A stretch of 64,000 nt of DNA. Origin: Paraphysomonas bandaiensis (Eukaryota; Chrysophyceae). The notes under the pieces are model-generated. The model searched no databases and was not told the origin of the DNA. It saw nothing but the letters and a program-made list of their open reading frames with translations. The stretch is from assembly GCA_965644295.1 (NCBI GenBank), contig CBFFRP010000235.1, positions 1 through 64,000 on the forward strand, in the 5' to 3' direction. Shown here piece by piece: positions 46,401 through 58,106 of this stretch; the first letter of the stretch is position 1; each line of letters starts with the position of its first letter. Made by a program: the position numbers and the translations under genes.

Positions 46401-48413
46401 GATATATCTGATACACCGGGGAATGCTGTTAGTAATCACGACCAACAAGAATATACTACTTACTTATACAAAGTCTGCAGGATTGTCGCTGCCTCAAGAC
46501 CCTGGGAACCACCACAATGAATGACCCAAGTCAGTTTGGCAGGGGTTAAATATGAGGCTTGGCGAAGTTCTTCCTGTGACTCTCTCCATTTTCCGGAAAA
46601 CGCATTGTGTGCCATTGTAGCTGGACCTGAGAGGCGCAGGGGACTGTATATCTGAGATGTATAGTCCGATAAGGAATCTGACCGCGAGAAGAGGGGTTCC
46701 AGGGATATTCCAACAGACATCCCTGTGATGGCAACTCTCAGTCCGATATCAGCTGCTCGAAGGCACAAGTCAGAGTCCTCGAACATTGGACTCATACTTT
46801 CACTGAATCCCCCAAGAGTACGCCATACATCCACAGAAAAACTCATCAAATGACGTGAAACTGCAGTAGCATTTTTGACGCCTCCTCTAGTGCGACTGTC
46901 CAGAGGCCAATATCCTCTACATCACATTACCGTAAGATCATGCACATCCATTCATATGAGAAAGTACACGTATCATGCTCGCCCGTGTACTATACCTGTA
47001 TCTATCGTGTGGGGTCAGCAATATCTCCGTCCCGCCAGTGTACGGTAGCTCAAACATCTCATAGCCAAAGTGTAGGATCTCGCCTCTGGGGCTCACCAAT
47101 TTTCCCCCAATAACAGACACAGGGGTATCCTGCGATGAGGAGAGCTCGTTTAGCATAAACCCAAGCCATCCATCCTCCAAATACATATGAGACGAAATAA
47201 ACGCAATATAATCAGGGGTAGTGATAGGAACTTGTTCATCCATTGATTCTAGGTAATTTCGTTCACCATTTAGAGCATTTTCCACCACTGCGTTAACCAC
47301 TGTTGCAAACGAATACACTGCTGCATCTCCAGTACCGTAGAGGGGTGGGACAGTAATATCGGCTACATATACGGTAGCCTTGCTACCTTTAATTGTACTC
47401 TGTACTTGTCGGAGAAGGGGCAATGCGGCCTCTTTGTGAGCAACGGTAAGAGGGATCACAATGCTCACAGATGCACCGTCTACAATATCCACACCGGCCA
47501 CTGCTGTCAACACTGCTTCCGCAATGTGGTTAGCGAACCAGTCTGGTGTCTTGGCATGTAGACGCTGCGAGTAAAATACTGGCCATAGTACGACCGTAGT
47601 AGTAGAACTCACACTTGTATCAGAATATACCCCCTCTGGAGTCTTGCATTCTTCGGAGTCTACATCCGCTGAAGGCGCTGAACATTGAGGAGATATATTG
47701 GGAACTTGAGGGGATGAATTGAGTTCCATATTAGCCTTCGTGTACCACGATATCGGGGGCCTATGCTGCCAGCTCAATATTCTCTGTGAATCACCCACAG
47801 AATGGTGCTGCAGCTCCGCATAGGTCAGTATGCGAGGCCACATCTGGACAGATACCACGTCACAGATCTGTTGAGTGGATTTGTCTTCCACATAAACGGT
47901 AATTTCCTTGGTATTAGCACCCCCAAATAGTGCTGTGATGGGACTAGATGACGTAGCGAAGAAGGGATTTTCTGAAATACTCGCAAAACATCGATTCCGA
48001 AGAACACCATCAAGAAACACGTACAAAACTACATGAGAATCTTCATATATAATCTGTACACTCAAACTATGATTTCTATTCGTATGAAGTCTATCATCAA
48101 GTGCACAATGTAGTGTTTCATCAGTTTGTAGTGGAAAATAGATTACAGGCTTTCTCCATGGAGCCTCTAATTCAATAGAGAATAAACGACGACGGTCTAT
48201 ATATGCACTAGCTACAATCTCCATACTTGTAGTAATATTTCCAACAATTGGAGATACTGTATGAGGAGATATGATCATATTTATTGTAATACCACATAAA
48301 AAATTACATTCTGTTTGATTTATATTTGGATATATATGCTTTTTACTATCATATGAATGAACGTGTAGAATAAGGAGATAGAAGAGTAGAATGAATCTTC
48401 TAATTGAATTCAT
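43478..48413 (-). CDS. Secreted/Golgi multidomain glycosyltransferase: lectin-like + GT-A + GT4 + GT4
   Basis: Twelve exons (48413-46996, 46916-46464, 46377-46343, 46289-46222, 46175-45903, 45853-45787, 45748-45523, 45476-45313, 45267-45130, 45069-44988, 44939-44853, 44801-43478) join in frame to 1444 aa. Residues 1-20 are a signal peptide or anchor. About 30-230 resemble a concanavalin/LamG-like fold (IELEAPWRKPVIYF; CDVVSVQMWPRIL). About 285-620 are a GT-A (GT2-like) domain: SIVIPLTVAHKEAALPLL, DYIAFISSHMYLEDGWL, RGYWPLDSRTRGGVKNATAVSRHLMSFS, and MFEDSDLCLRAADIG. About 660-1000 are a first GT4 domain with VWVPSEW, KMEGRKGYKEL and E-x7-E in EGWGLPTHE. About 1055-1444 are a second GT4 domain with the start MCGIATFSQAL and the block SGTLAMALSVGTVAVSTPY, in which the second Glu is Leu. 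Intron 5 appears to be GC-AG and intron 6 only 38 nt. It likely builds a branched glycan; acceptor unknown. Confidence 0.85.
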
Positions 48414-49375
48414 TGAATGAATTGATATGAGAATAGTTTGATAATAAGGAGAGAGATTGTTAGAATTGACTGTATCGCTATGCGACAGTCGAATGAATGT
48501 GGAATGAGTTCATCTTCTCTATAGTAAACACTGTACATGCTTTGCTTACGTAGATCTCCATATCTCACAAGTGTAAGTAGGATGGACGTTTAGAGACCCC
48601 TACAGGTATATAGTGTATGGTGGGAGTGTTATGAGGAGGTTGTTATAAAGGGGTAGTCCGAGTCGAAATATTCGCTGTAAAATTGTCATAATTTTATACT
48701 ATTTTTTTTTTGTAATTTTTCCTCCCACTGCGGACTGTATATTGTGGAATCGAAATTTTCATATTGTAAAAAATAAAATTGTATTTACTCAGATATACCG
48801 CCGTAAATACCGCCAACTTAAAAAAAAAAGTGTTGTGTTGTATTTCAGTAATACAGTGAACTACACCATCATATATACAGTACTATACAGCAGTGTATAG
48901 ATATGTATACTCACTCCATACACTCGTACACTAACAGGACATACACATACATACATCCATACGTATGCATCTTATTTTTCGGAAATAAATTGAAGCAAAA
49001 ATCTTCTACATTACTATACTATAACTGCGGCTAAAATACACATAATTGTTATCTCAATATATCAGGCAATTTTGAACAAAAACATACTTTAGTATATCAT
49101 ACATCAGACATATCCACTCCGCTCAGTCCAATGCAGTGTTCCTCTGCCTCTATCAGTCCATATACACTACTAATAGTTCTGATCAATAAGGTTTGATACT
49201 CATTATTATTGTGACTGATATATAAATGAATCAGCAGGAACTAAACATCAATGAAACAGTTGTGATTTCTCTAATTACAGAGGAATCTTTGGAGGAAGAA
49301 TCAACCCTTTCCGCTGACTACATTAGAGAAATCACAACTCTCTCATTTCCCTTTCCGCTGACTCTCCATAGACTC
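48414..49375. other. Intergenic, AT-rich upstream region
   Basis: Upstream of the glycosyltransferase gene. TATA/CATA-rich tracts at 48840-48970. No gene recognised. Confidence 0.45.
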
Positions 49376-49804
49376 CTCTGTGCTACCGATGAGTTCATTG
49401 ACATCAAGATTAAGACGATGAGATGCACATCCAACTATGGGTACACCTATAATATATAGAAAAAGTTATAACATACGACGCTTTTATGATGGAGGGGTGT
49501 TACCGGAATCGTTCGCCAGCTTTCTGTTTGTAGCGCAGATATCCCCAATATAAAACTCAACTACGTCGCACACATTATCAACGTTAACCTCAACATTGAA
49601 TTTATTAAGAACATCCACAATAGTGTCGGACCGATCGGCGGCTGTGAAACAAAAAAATTTTCATCAGCAGGTAATATAATATATCATAATACTGATTGCA
49701 ATAATTTGCAATATTTGTGTGCGATTTTAACAGAAACAATATTGATGGAATATTTGGCCGGTCCACCAATCAATATATTTACAATATATTGTTCCCTAGC
49801 CCTG
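49376..49804 (-). mobile_element. Decayed hAT transposase, 5' end with terminal inverted-repeat sequence
   Basis: On the minus strand the terminus CAGGGCTAGGGAACAATATA (49804-49785) is followed by a transposase segment in pieces. The first is FTAADRSDTIVDVLNKF through GDICATNRKLANDSG (49648-49500). After a stop comes VGCASHRLNLDVNELIGSTEE (about 49435-49376). These are the central D-x-x-x-TN and C-x-x-H-x-LNL blocks of hAT transposases. A sister relic lies at 29.7-30.3 kb. The frame is broken. Confidence 0.72.
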
Positions 49805-50179
49805 CTACTTGTAGCACGATTTTCAGTTATAACGGAGGTGATATAGCGACAAATTGTGGTCCTCAGCGATGCACAACATCATTCACACTACTAGTGTTTG
49901 TAAGCAGTGATACAGCGACAAAGTGACTGTGTGCAGTACATATACATCCAGGTTCTTAAATGCTAACTGTTGATGCGTTTGTAACTATGAGTAGCTAGTA
50001 GCTATACAACTTAAGGAGCTATCTACTATATAATTAATTGGTTAATATTTGAGCGTGCTGTCGAATGGGAACAGAAATGCATTGCTGTCATGGCGATTCT
50101 CGGAATAAAAATCAATTCTAGATACTTCAACTAGTTATGATTATACAATGCGATATGATACTCTATGTTGTTATCTACA
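49805..50179. other. Intergenic 3' of TFIP11 gene
   Basis: 375 bp, no feature recognised. Confidence 0.4.
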
Positions 50180-53100
50180 CTATATGTTTTGCGAAATTGC
50201 TAATAGCTCATCCAATGCCACGGGCCTCCAACCACCCGCACTACCTTTACCAGCCCTACTCTGTTTCACGAAAACTACGTTCTGATCAATATAACAGGAC
50301 AGCTTATCTGCAAAGGTCCAAAGTGCCTTTCCATCTTCTGTCACAACACTGCCTGCAGAGTTCAACTTTGGACCAAAAGAAACTCCATTTCTAGCAGCGA
50401 ACTCCTCAACAACTTCCCTAAATGTAACATTACTACTAGCGGCATTAAAATTACTAGGGATGTTTTGTGTCCAATCTCCCCTCTTGAGCTGCTCCATTCG
50501 CTTTGCAGTGGCCGCATGAAGTTTTCTCCGTTCCATTACTTTAAAGTAATCACCAGCCTCAACGAGCTCCCTGGGTACTTGGAACGACGGGGCAGCACCC
50601 CCACTGTGGGACAGAGCAGCTGACATCATATCCAAAGCGGAACTAAAGTAATGAGTCACCAGTGGCTCAGCCGCGACGTCGTCAGGAAACTATATGAGTA
50701 CGGAGTACAAGTTCGAAGTTAGATATATTCAGGACGCAAAGGTAATAAGGCGACGTACCTGACCCTTCCAACTAGTGTACCAAGTCGACACCTCTCCAAA
50801 ATCAGGATCTGAACTGAGCCAAAATGCCAATACCTAGATAAAAGATTAAAGTCAGATGTGTTAGAGTGCACTAAATAGCAACGCTGGACACGGAGTAGTG
50901 CACACCGCAGTGCCGTTGGCGAGGTACCAGAACATGTCACACTTACATGAAACCATTTGGGGAAAAACTCCCCTTCGATAATTGCTAACAAGTGATCACG
51001 GGGTAATATGTCTTTCCATATCATTACCGACGCTGCGTACAGCACTCATTATTATTGCAATGACATCCACAACACAAATATATATGCATAATGTGAGTGG
51101 CAATTGGTCACCTATATGTTCGGTAGACTGGCCGCGTGGCTCAACACTCTGGGCTCTCATTGCATTAACTAATTTAGGAACCACACTACGAACTAACAAA
51201 GCGCTCATCGAGGTTTCATCGAACACACCTGCCCAACATTTGAAAAAGAGGCAGTTAGCGCACCAGTATCATGACATTGACGGACAGGTATGACGTTGAC
51301 AATGACGTATATACAATACTACGCAATCTACGATGCTAACGACATGCTGTGCATCACTGTACACTCTGCCAACTTGACATCGCTCACCTATCCATGGTGA
51401 CAACACCCAATAAGCAGAGTGATCTGTGGCTTCCCAGCCCCCAAGGGCCTTAGATATCTTCCTCCGAATCTCAGGGAAAACAGAACTAATGCTATGACCT
51501 AAAACTCGTACCCAGGGTACCACCCACTTATCAATAGGTGTTCTATCAGTGGTAGGGTTCCATGAAGAAACGGCAGCTGTTATCTTGGGCAGAATAGTCA
51601 TATCAACAACACCGCGGAAAGTGTCTGGAGAAAGGATTCCCTGTAATAAATATAAAGCGGGTTATTAAAACTTGCACATAAGTATACGGCACCTTCATCC
51701 CCTTCATCATAGCAGCACAGTTGACCGCAGCCTCCTCATCCGTAACCACCCATTGGTTCACAAGATACCTTCTCAGAGTTGGCAAGCAGAGCCCTTCCAT
51801 TATACTCTGAAGAGATGCGTAAGCAGGTTGTACAGTTGAGCTGCCTCCTAAATGGTGCTGTAGATCACTCTCATTCGAATCCGCAGCAAAAGAGTGCTCA
51901 GTCCCACCCGTGGCTTCGAATGCAGACAGAGATGTCATCCAATCAACATAAACACCAACTACTCTCATTGGCTCCACCATCGGGTCCCATTGGCTTACAT
52001 CCCTTTCGATAATCTGCTTTGCAAACGACGGAATAATATCCACAAGACCAAGTAACATACACTCCTCCGAATATAGCGATGTTAGCTTTAAAAAGCCCTG
52101 TACAACGTGCTCCCGGGTAATACTCCCTGCATCTGAATTAATGGTGTTCTCCATGCGGCCAAGAACGGTTTGGATCTTTTCGAGAGCCTCCATTTTCTCT
52201 GTATCGCGCTCTAGACGGCGTCCAAGAGAGCTACTATCGGCATCCAAAGAAGAAAGGCGTTCTTGAATAGATGCCAATTTCCGCTCATCACTATGCAGAT
52301 CCATCTAATCACGTAGTCAATAAAAGTAATCAAAAATTTGCTTCGCATCATACACTGACATATGCAACAACAAATAACTTGAGTATACATTACTGCCTAT
52401 ACTGGAGGCCACACAATGTCAAAGACACGGTATTTTATAAATATACAACTACATGTCTTGCAATGATACACAAAAATTTTCATATGTTGCGCACCTCTTC
52501 CATATCGACGACTAGATTGAGATTATACAACAGCTCTTGGCCAAGTAACGGTGTTTCATCTTCAACGTCTGCATGCGATATATCGGTGGTATCGGTAATA
52601 TACTTGGGCATAGGCCCCCTCATATCCAGAATCACCTTCAATAAAACCACATCACACGCAATACGCATACATATTTTAAGTATCACAAACCTGCTTGGTT
52701 TCTGCCTCATCCTGTGCAGTGAACACATCGTCAAAGCGCACACCCTTCTTTTTAGGTTTGGCTTTTACGCTCCCCACTCCGGACTGTGCACTTCCTTCCA
52801 GGTCCTTCTCTGTTACTCGAACCCCGCCTAATTTCCAAGCCTTCGACGCAGCGCGCGATTCAACAACTCCCTTGCTTTTGGACCCTTTACCTTTGCCTGA
52901 AGGAGGGATATATTCCTTTCCTCTAAGCTCTGCCTCCACTTTCTTGTTTGTCTGCACACCACCACAAGCCATTAATAATCGAACACTGACAACAGAGAAA
53001 TATTTTCTAAATATGCATAACAATGATAACTTGTTGTGCACTATTGTGCAGCAGTTACAGCATTGAAGTTACCTCTAGGCTTGACGACTCGGTAAAGTCC

Positions 53101-53705
53101 CCAAATCCAAGACCCATCTGATTGGGTCGAACTTTAACTTCAATGGAACTAGAAATACCACTCTCTTTAGCTCCCAGACGACCTTTAAATCCCATTTTCT
53201 CCATCATCTTCTTACCAAACCCTTTAGTGTGTTTTTCCCATGTACCCAAAGAGGAAAGGCTTTTACTAGGAGGAGGAGGCTTTACCTGTGCAGCAGCTGT
53301 TGCAGCAGCACTTTTTTGTTCCACCATATTTTTAAAATCATTATTACTTGCAGATTTTGTTGATGTTTTAATTAATTCAGAGAATTGTACTTTACTCTCA
53401 TCAATCTCATCATCCGCCCTAGTAACCGAGTCCTTCTTATTCAATCCAGATGCTGATGCTGATGATGATATAAAATCTACAGGTTGTTTACTAAAATTCC
53501 ATTCATTTTTTTGTTTTTTCTTTCTATTAAATTGATTTTCATCATCAGAGTCATTAAATATACCATATATACGATCATTTCGACTCATTGTTTTATGTTT
53601 ACGTTGAGATTTATAATAAAATTCATCACCAATCCATTGACCATCTTCATAATCATTTTCGGATGTAAACATCATTCTTTCTTCATTATCACTATCAGAA
53701 GACAT
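50180..53705 (-). CDS. TFIP11/NTR1 (STIP) G-patch splicing factor
   Basis: Nine exons (53705-53073, 52951-52691, 52635-52495, 52304-51693, 51640-51388, 51228-51112, 51032-50947, 50833-50759, 50689-50180) join in frame to 895 aa, close to the family norm. The protein activates the DEAH helicase PRP43 in spliceosome disassembly. The N-terminus is acidic (TIP_N) with WIGDEFYY. The G-patch spans residues 160-205 (GFGKKMMEKMGFKGRLGAK...QMGLGFGDF). A basic linker follows (KEYIPPSGKGKGSKSKG), then the GCFC domain (YNLNLVVDMEE; DWMTSL; WNPTTDRTPIDKWVVPWVRVLG; FFPKWFHVLAFWLSSDPDFGEVSTWYTSWKGQFPDD), and the C-terminal block NVTFREVVEEFAARNGVSFGP...VVFVKQ...WRPVALDELL. Intron phases are 0 except around exon 6. 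In TFIP11 the first G-patch helix contacts the helicase, and its GFGxxMMxxMGxxxGxGLG pattern is only slightly changed here. Confidence 0.95.
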
Positions 53706-55526
53706 TATTACTATCTTATTTAAGTGAGATCTTATTAATTGGGGTCTTAATAGTGGTAATATATGTATATATACACATGCTTAATGAAGAGTGTCTGTGC
53801 GTGTTTATAACATACGGTAGCTAAAAAGAAGGGTTTATTGTCTATAAAAAATATGGTAAACGTAAAAATGGAGGGTTTTGTAGCAATTTAAAGTAAAACC
53901 CGTGATATGTCAATACATATATTCTACGAAACATTACATTTCGAGCACACAATTATGTGTTTTTCTAGTTTTCTTTTTTAAAATAGGGCTTTTAAACATC
54001 CATACATAAACACATAAATCTGGAAAAAATAGCAACATAAATCTAGAAATGCTGAAATTTATGCAGATTTTTCTGTTTTCTTCAAACTAACTGGCATAAT
54101 ATGCATAAAACTCACTGTGTGTAGATGTGTAGAAAGCCGCTCTATATAACAACATACGATAGCTAGAGGTGTATGCATATATAATACTCAACTTTACTAT
54201 GCATTGTGTCAATTGTATCTCCTTGTTTGATACTATAAACAAGTGTTGCATGCAGCAGATGATCAGCTAATCCTATCGACCATATAGCCTACACAACTAT
54301 GATAATCTCAACCTGTTGTTGTGTTCTATGAATTGCAATATGCAACTTAAGCTTGCAGTTTACTATTCGGGATCGTTATTTCAACGACATTGAGGGTAAT
54401 ACAGACAATGCTAATTCAAGTGTGGAGCAATCTTCTTAATCAGTGTCTTAACTATCCTCAATGCCGTATGTCCAAGATTGCAAGCATGAATTTAGCTCCA
54501 TATTTGCATAAGGTCTTACTGAGATAACATTCTAAGGTCATTTCATTGACTGTACTTAGAAGTACGTATACAAGGCTTCAACTACAGAAGCATGAGTGTC
54601 TGTGGTAGTAATCCATGGCAGTAGCACTACTTCTTCATCAACACACTTGTCTCCCGCAATGGACTGCCCCCAAAGATTACATTCATAGAACTCCTTGGTA
54701 TGATCGGAACCCATGCTTGCAGTTGAACCTATTCCCAATCATCACTTAGAAGTGGTGCCTCTCCAGGCAATACTGCAACCAGTAAGACACATCGAGCTCG
54801 AACTGTACAATAAATTGATTGCGCTCTTCAATTTACCAAAAAGCATATATATATGTATATATATATACTGCTCCATATATATATACGATATATACACACT
54901 ATATTATACAGTACAGTATACTATCTACTACAACTACACGCAGTGTACATGTTTTGCAGGACTTACAATACTGTTGAAAGCCATTACACCCAGAGGTTTA
55001 AAGAGCCGCTATACCGCTTCCATTATATGTGTGGTTCTTGTATCTGTACACTCTAGATAGGTGGGAAACTCAGTTACATCTACTATATTATCTCATCATT
55101 ATCATTGTTAATTATAACTCCTTCCCTGTGCGCTGCTCTCCAGTATTTGCTGGTGGACATTTTATATAACTGGGCAGCATAAAACGCTGAACTAGAACAA
55201 AGATCGTCAATAGGATCCGTATCTCCTTGATCCTCCTGTTCACGCGTTAACATTCGAACTTCTCCTTTATCTGATACCACGGGGCACTTTCGTTTGGAAT
55301 CTTTTGCTGATGTCAAGGCGAAGGTTTGGTTGGCATTTCCCTAATTCCAAACTTTGCATTCAAGAGCTCATTATCATGGAAAGCCTACAGGTGGTCTTGT
55401 CTTTACAGCTGCCATTTCTTTGAAACACAGACTCTTCTTATTAGTATAAGTTTGAAACACTTGCTGGTGGGGGTTGTGAAACTAACTATGCGATAGAAGA
55501 GGTTGAAACTAACTATATTGAATGTC
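53706..55526. other. Intergenic, no confident gene
   Basis: About 1.8 kb. Minus-strand ORFs 54556-54738 and 55083-55316 are unrecognised; the latter is acidic and starts near a repeat. A TATATA-rich tract lies at 54845-54920. Confidence 0.45.
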
Positions 55527-55702
55527 TTTTTATTTAGCAATAGGCGTTAAAAACTCGTTCCGATATAGCGGCTAGTTGAATACTAGTCTACTAGTTAGAC
55601 CTCTACCCATAACTAATCAGCACAAATTCTATTATCCTACTATTTAACGCTACAGAAGCTGCTTGTGCGTCGCCGCAAGCACCAAGGTGCAACCACTTCC
55701 GG
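55527..55702 (+). repeat. Interspersed repeat family, copy D (5' part only)
   Basis: Contains the AATAGGCGTTAAAAAC / TATTTAACGCTA inverted pair, the GCTTG...CAAGC stem and GCACCAAGGTGC, then stops at ACCACTTCC. The 3' two thirds found in copies A and B are missing. Confidence 0.75.
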
Positions 55703-55719
55703 AAACTAACTATATACTA

Positions 55720-56317
55720 TGACAAAATTACAAAAGCCTCTACACGTACGCCATGGGAGAAGCCTATTCAAGGGGTGGCTCCAGAAGATGAGTTGATGTC
55801 AGAGCCTTGTTCTTTTGGTGGGCTTTTACACTTTATGGAGATGTGAATGGAGGAAGCTCAGGAAGAGTACCTGAACAAACTGGAGGAACGTAATCATCAT
55901 GAAGCATATTTTGCGAAGCAGACAAAGGTTTTATAGTTGTTGAGGACACTGGGAATGCAAGTGTTTGTACCTAGGGAGTGGACAGGAATCAAAATGACTC
56001 CGTTTATCCAGATTGCAATCTCAGATGAGGGGGTAGAGTTGTTTCAGGTCATTGCGTTGATATCAAAGATGTTTACTCCACTACAGTGAAGTGGTCCATC
56101 ATTGACAAGGAGTGCTTTTCAGCGTTTTACAGCATCTATAAATTGTTATATATATTATGTGCGCGGTAAACACTTCACATTACTCACTGATCATGCTAAC
56201 CTGAAGTCGATGGAGCAGTTCGAAGTGGATCATATTGTACGCATGCGTCTATATAAGCAGAATTTTCAGTTTGATTTGTTACACTTCAAAGGTAAACTGA
56301 TTAAATTTGCTGATTAA
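55720..56317 (+). mobile_element. Decayed Ty3/gypsy retroelement, RNase H region
   Basis: 56102-56317 encodes YVRGKHFTLLTDHANLKSME...NFQFDLLHFKGKLIKFAD, the classic gypsy RNase H end (F-x-L-x-T-D-H-x-x-L...G-x-x-N-x-x-A-D). Upstream, in another frame, WSIIDKECFSAFYSI matches the preceding W-S-x-x-x-K-E block. Frameshifts and stops show it is a relic. Confidence 0.75.
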
Positions 56318-56564
56318 AGCAAACTTTTTTCAAACTTCGGAAAAAATTTTAAATTTGGGACTTTTTAAAAATTCATCATGAAAACCTCATGTTTATTGTT
56401 GATATAATTTAGACAGAGGTAATGAAGAATATTAATGTTGTGTAATGATGACGATTCCAAGAAACCTTTTTACATTATCAAGGCTAAGTCATATATGGTA
56501 TAATAATATCATAATAATATTACTATAAAATACAACATGTATTATTATATATGAATACTCTTCT

Positions 56565-57463
56565 CTAGTAACTATAACTTTCAATTCTTTTCCTGTTACG
56601 TTTTCCAATGAGTACAGGCGCAGCTTTAACCGCTCCTGTGTCTACCCAATCGGTATTTGGAACAACTTCGATATCCCAACTACCTGATGTATTCGTTTTC
56701 TTCTTTCCGGAGGGTTTTATCGCAGGTTTCAACTCTTTCTGTCTTATACCTCTGATAATTTCACCATCTATGAATTCTATATCATACTTTCCATCTTTAT
56801 ACCCAATAACACTACCATTGAAATTATACATATTTCTAATTTTTTCACAAACGGCATCTAGTTGAAAATCATCACTACAACTATCACTGGAATCAGATTC
56901 ATATCTTTCTGAAGCCTGAGTTTTATCGACAACAACGCTATCCCTTGAGCTGCTGTAATTATCAAAACAATCTTCTTCATCACTGATATCTGAAAGCTCA
57001 ATAGTCTTGCGTCGCTTATTCTCCTTCTTCCTTCTTCCCTTATTTTGAATCCTCCTTCCCTTATTTTTTCGCCGACTTATCATCATAATACTCGCGGTTT
57101 CAAATAAAATCGTGACTTGTCAGGGGGGTTATCAGGATAAAATTCTCCTCCTCGCTTGTTCTTCCAGTATATACGATGTCCTCCATTTCTTATAGAAACT
57201 ACTTGACCCTGGCGAGTGAATGGTGAAGACATGTCGTTCGGAATACTCCTTCCGAGAACAAATTTTAATTTTCCAACCTCATCAGGAGAGAGTTTTTTTC
57301 TTCTCTTCCACTTTCTGAAAATATTTACTTGTGCAGGTAGTGCACTTCTCTCCACTACATCACCGTTAATAGTGCACCTCGCAACCCTAGCAAAGTTCTC
57401 ACTGTGGTAATCATCCCGTTTAAAACCCCAGCGTGACCATTTGACACAGTCCGTTGTCCTCAT
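56565..57463 (-). CDS. Unrecognised basic protein(s) with Tudor/chromo-like segments, reading out of an inverted repeat
   Basis: Two abutting minus-strand frames. 57463-57083 (126 aa) starts in the spacer of the 310-bp inverted repeat and reads through its left arm. It contains VVSIRNGGHRIYWKNKRGGEFYP, which resembles a small beta-barrel. 57086-56565 (173 aa) overlaps its stop codon by ATGA. It begins with a Lys/Arg-rich run, then an acidic Ser/Asp stretch, then GSVIGYKDGKYDIEFIDGEIIRG, a Tudor-like pattern. They may be one gene joined by an unseen intron or frameshift. No named family recognised; chromatin or transposon association is only a guess. Confidence 0.4.
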
Positions 57464-57780
57464 CCTCGAGTGATTACCACAGTGAGAACTTTGCTAGGGT
57501 TGCGAGGTGCACTATTAACGGTGATGTAGTGGAGAGAAGTGCACTACCTGCACAAGTAAATATTTTCAGAAAGTGGAAGAGAAGAAAAAAACTCTCTCCT
57601 GATGAGGTTGGAAAATTAAAATTTGTTCTCGGAAGGAGTATTCCGAACGACATGTCTTCACCATTCACTCGCCAGGGTCAAGTAGTTTCTATAAGAAATG
57701 GAGGACATCGTATATACTGGAAGAACAAGCGAGGGAGAGAATTTTATCCTGATAACCCCCCTGACAAGTCACGATTTTAT
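57104..57780. repeat. Near-perfect inverted repeat, 310-bp arms, 57-bp spacer
   Basis: Left arm 57104-57413 is the reverse complement of right arm 57471-57780. The only differences I find are two bases near 57150 and 57733. Each arm encodes the same 100-residue segment, once on each strand. Such identity means a very recent inverted duplication, active conversion between arms, or an assembly artefact. Confidence 0.92.
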
Positions 57781-57786
57781 CGTTGA
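57454..57786 (+). pseudogene. Right-arm copy of the unrecognised ORF
   Basis: 110-codon frame across the right arm. It differs from the left-arm product by one residue (Arg for Gly in the GGEF stretch), and reads in from the spacer without an ATG. It stops just past the arm end, whereas the left copy continues for four residues more. Probably a truncated duplicate. Confidence 0.4.
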
Positions 57787-57791
57787 CGGAA

Positions 57792-58106
57792 ATGGTGAGG
57801 CATCAACAGGAACAAATTGATGCCCTCATTGCCAAAGAACGAGTTCGCCCTGCCGCTACTTCTAAGCCGAACTGCTCGCGAAAGAGGAGCATTCATGATG
57901 ATGAAGATTCAATAACTTCCGAAGCCGACGAGGAGGACTACAGAAGTAAGAAGAATAAATCAAGACGACGAAAGAGGAGAACGAAGGGATTGAAGAAAAT
58001 TGTTGATGAAGGTACTCTTGTTATGCTTGCTCATCAAAATTCAGTAATTGATGATAACTGCAAAATGAAGAAAGAAATTAACCGTTTGCGTTTCTTGCAA
58101 TCGTAA
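57792..58106 (+). CDS. Hypothetical highly charged protein, 104 aa
   Basis: Begins 12 nt beyond the right arm of the inverted repeat. Has an N-terminal helix (HQQEQIDALIAKERV), an acidic stretch (DDEDSITSEADEEDY), a strongly basic run (KKNKSRRRKRRTKGLKK) that would serve as a nuclear signal, and a C-terminal helix. Composition resembles the second ORF on the left side, but I see no alignment. May be the second exon of the right-arm frame. Confidence 0.3.
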   Translation: MVRHQQEQIDALIAKERVRPAATSKPNCSRKRSIHDDEDSITSEADEEDYRSKKNKSRRRKRRTKGLKKIVDEGTLVMLAHQNSVIDDNCKMKKEINRLRFLQS

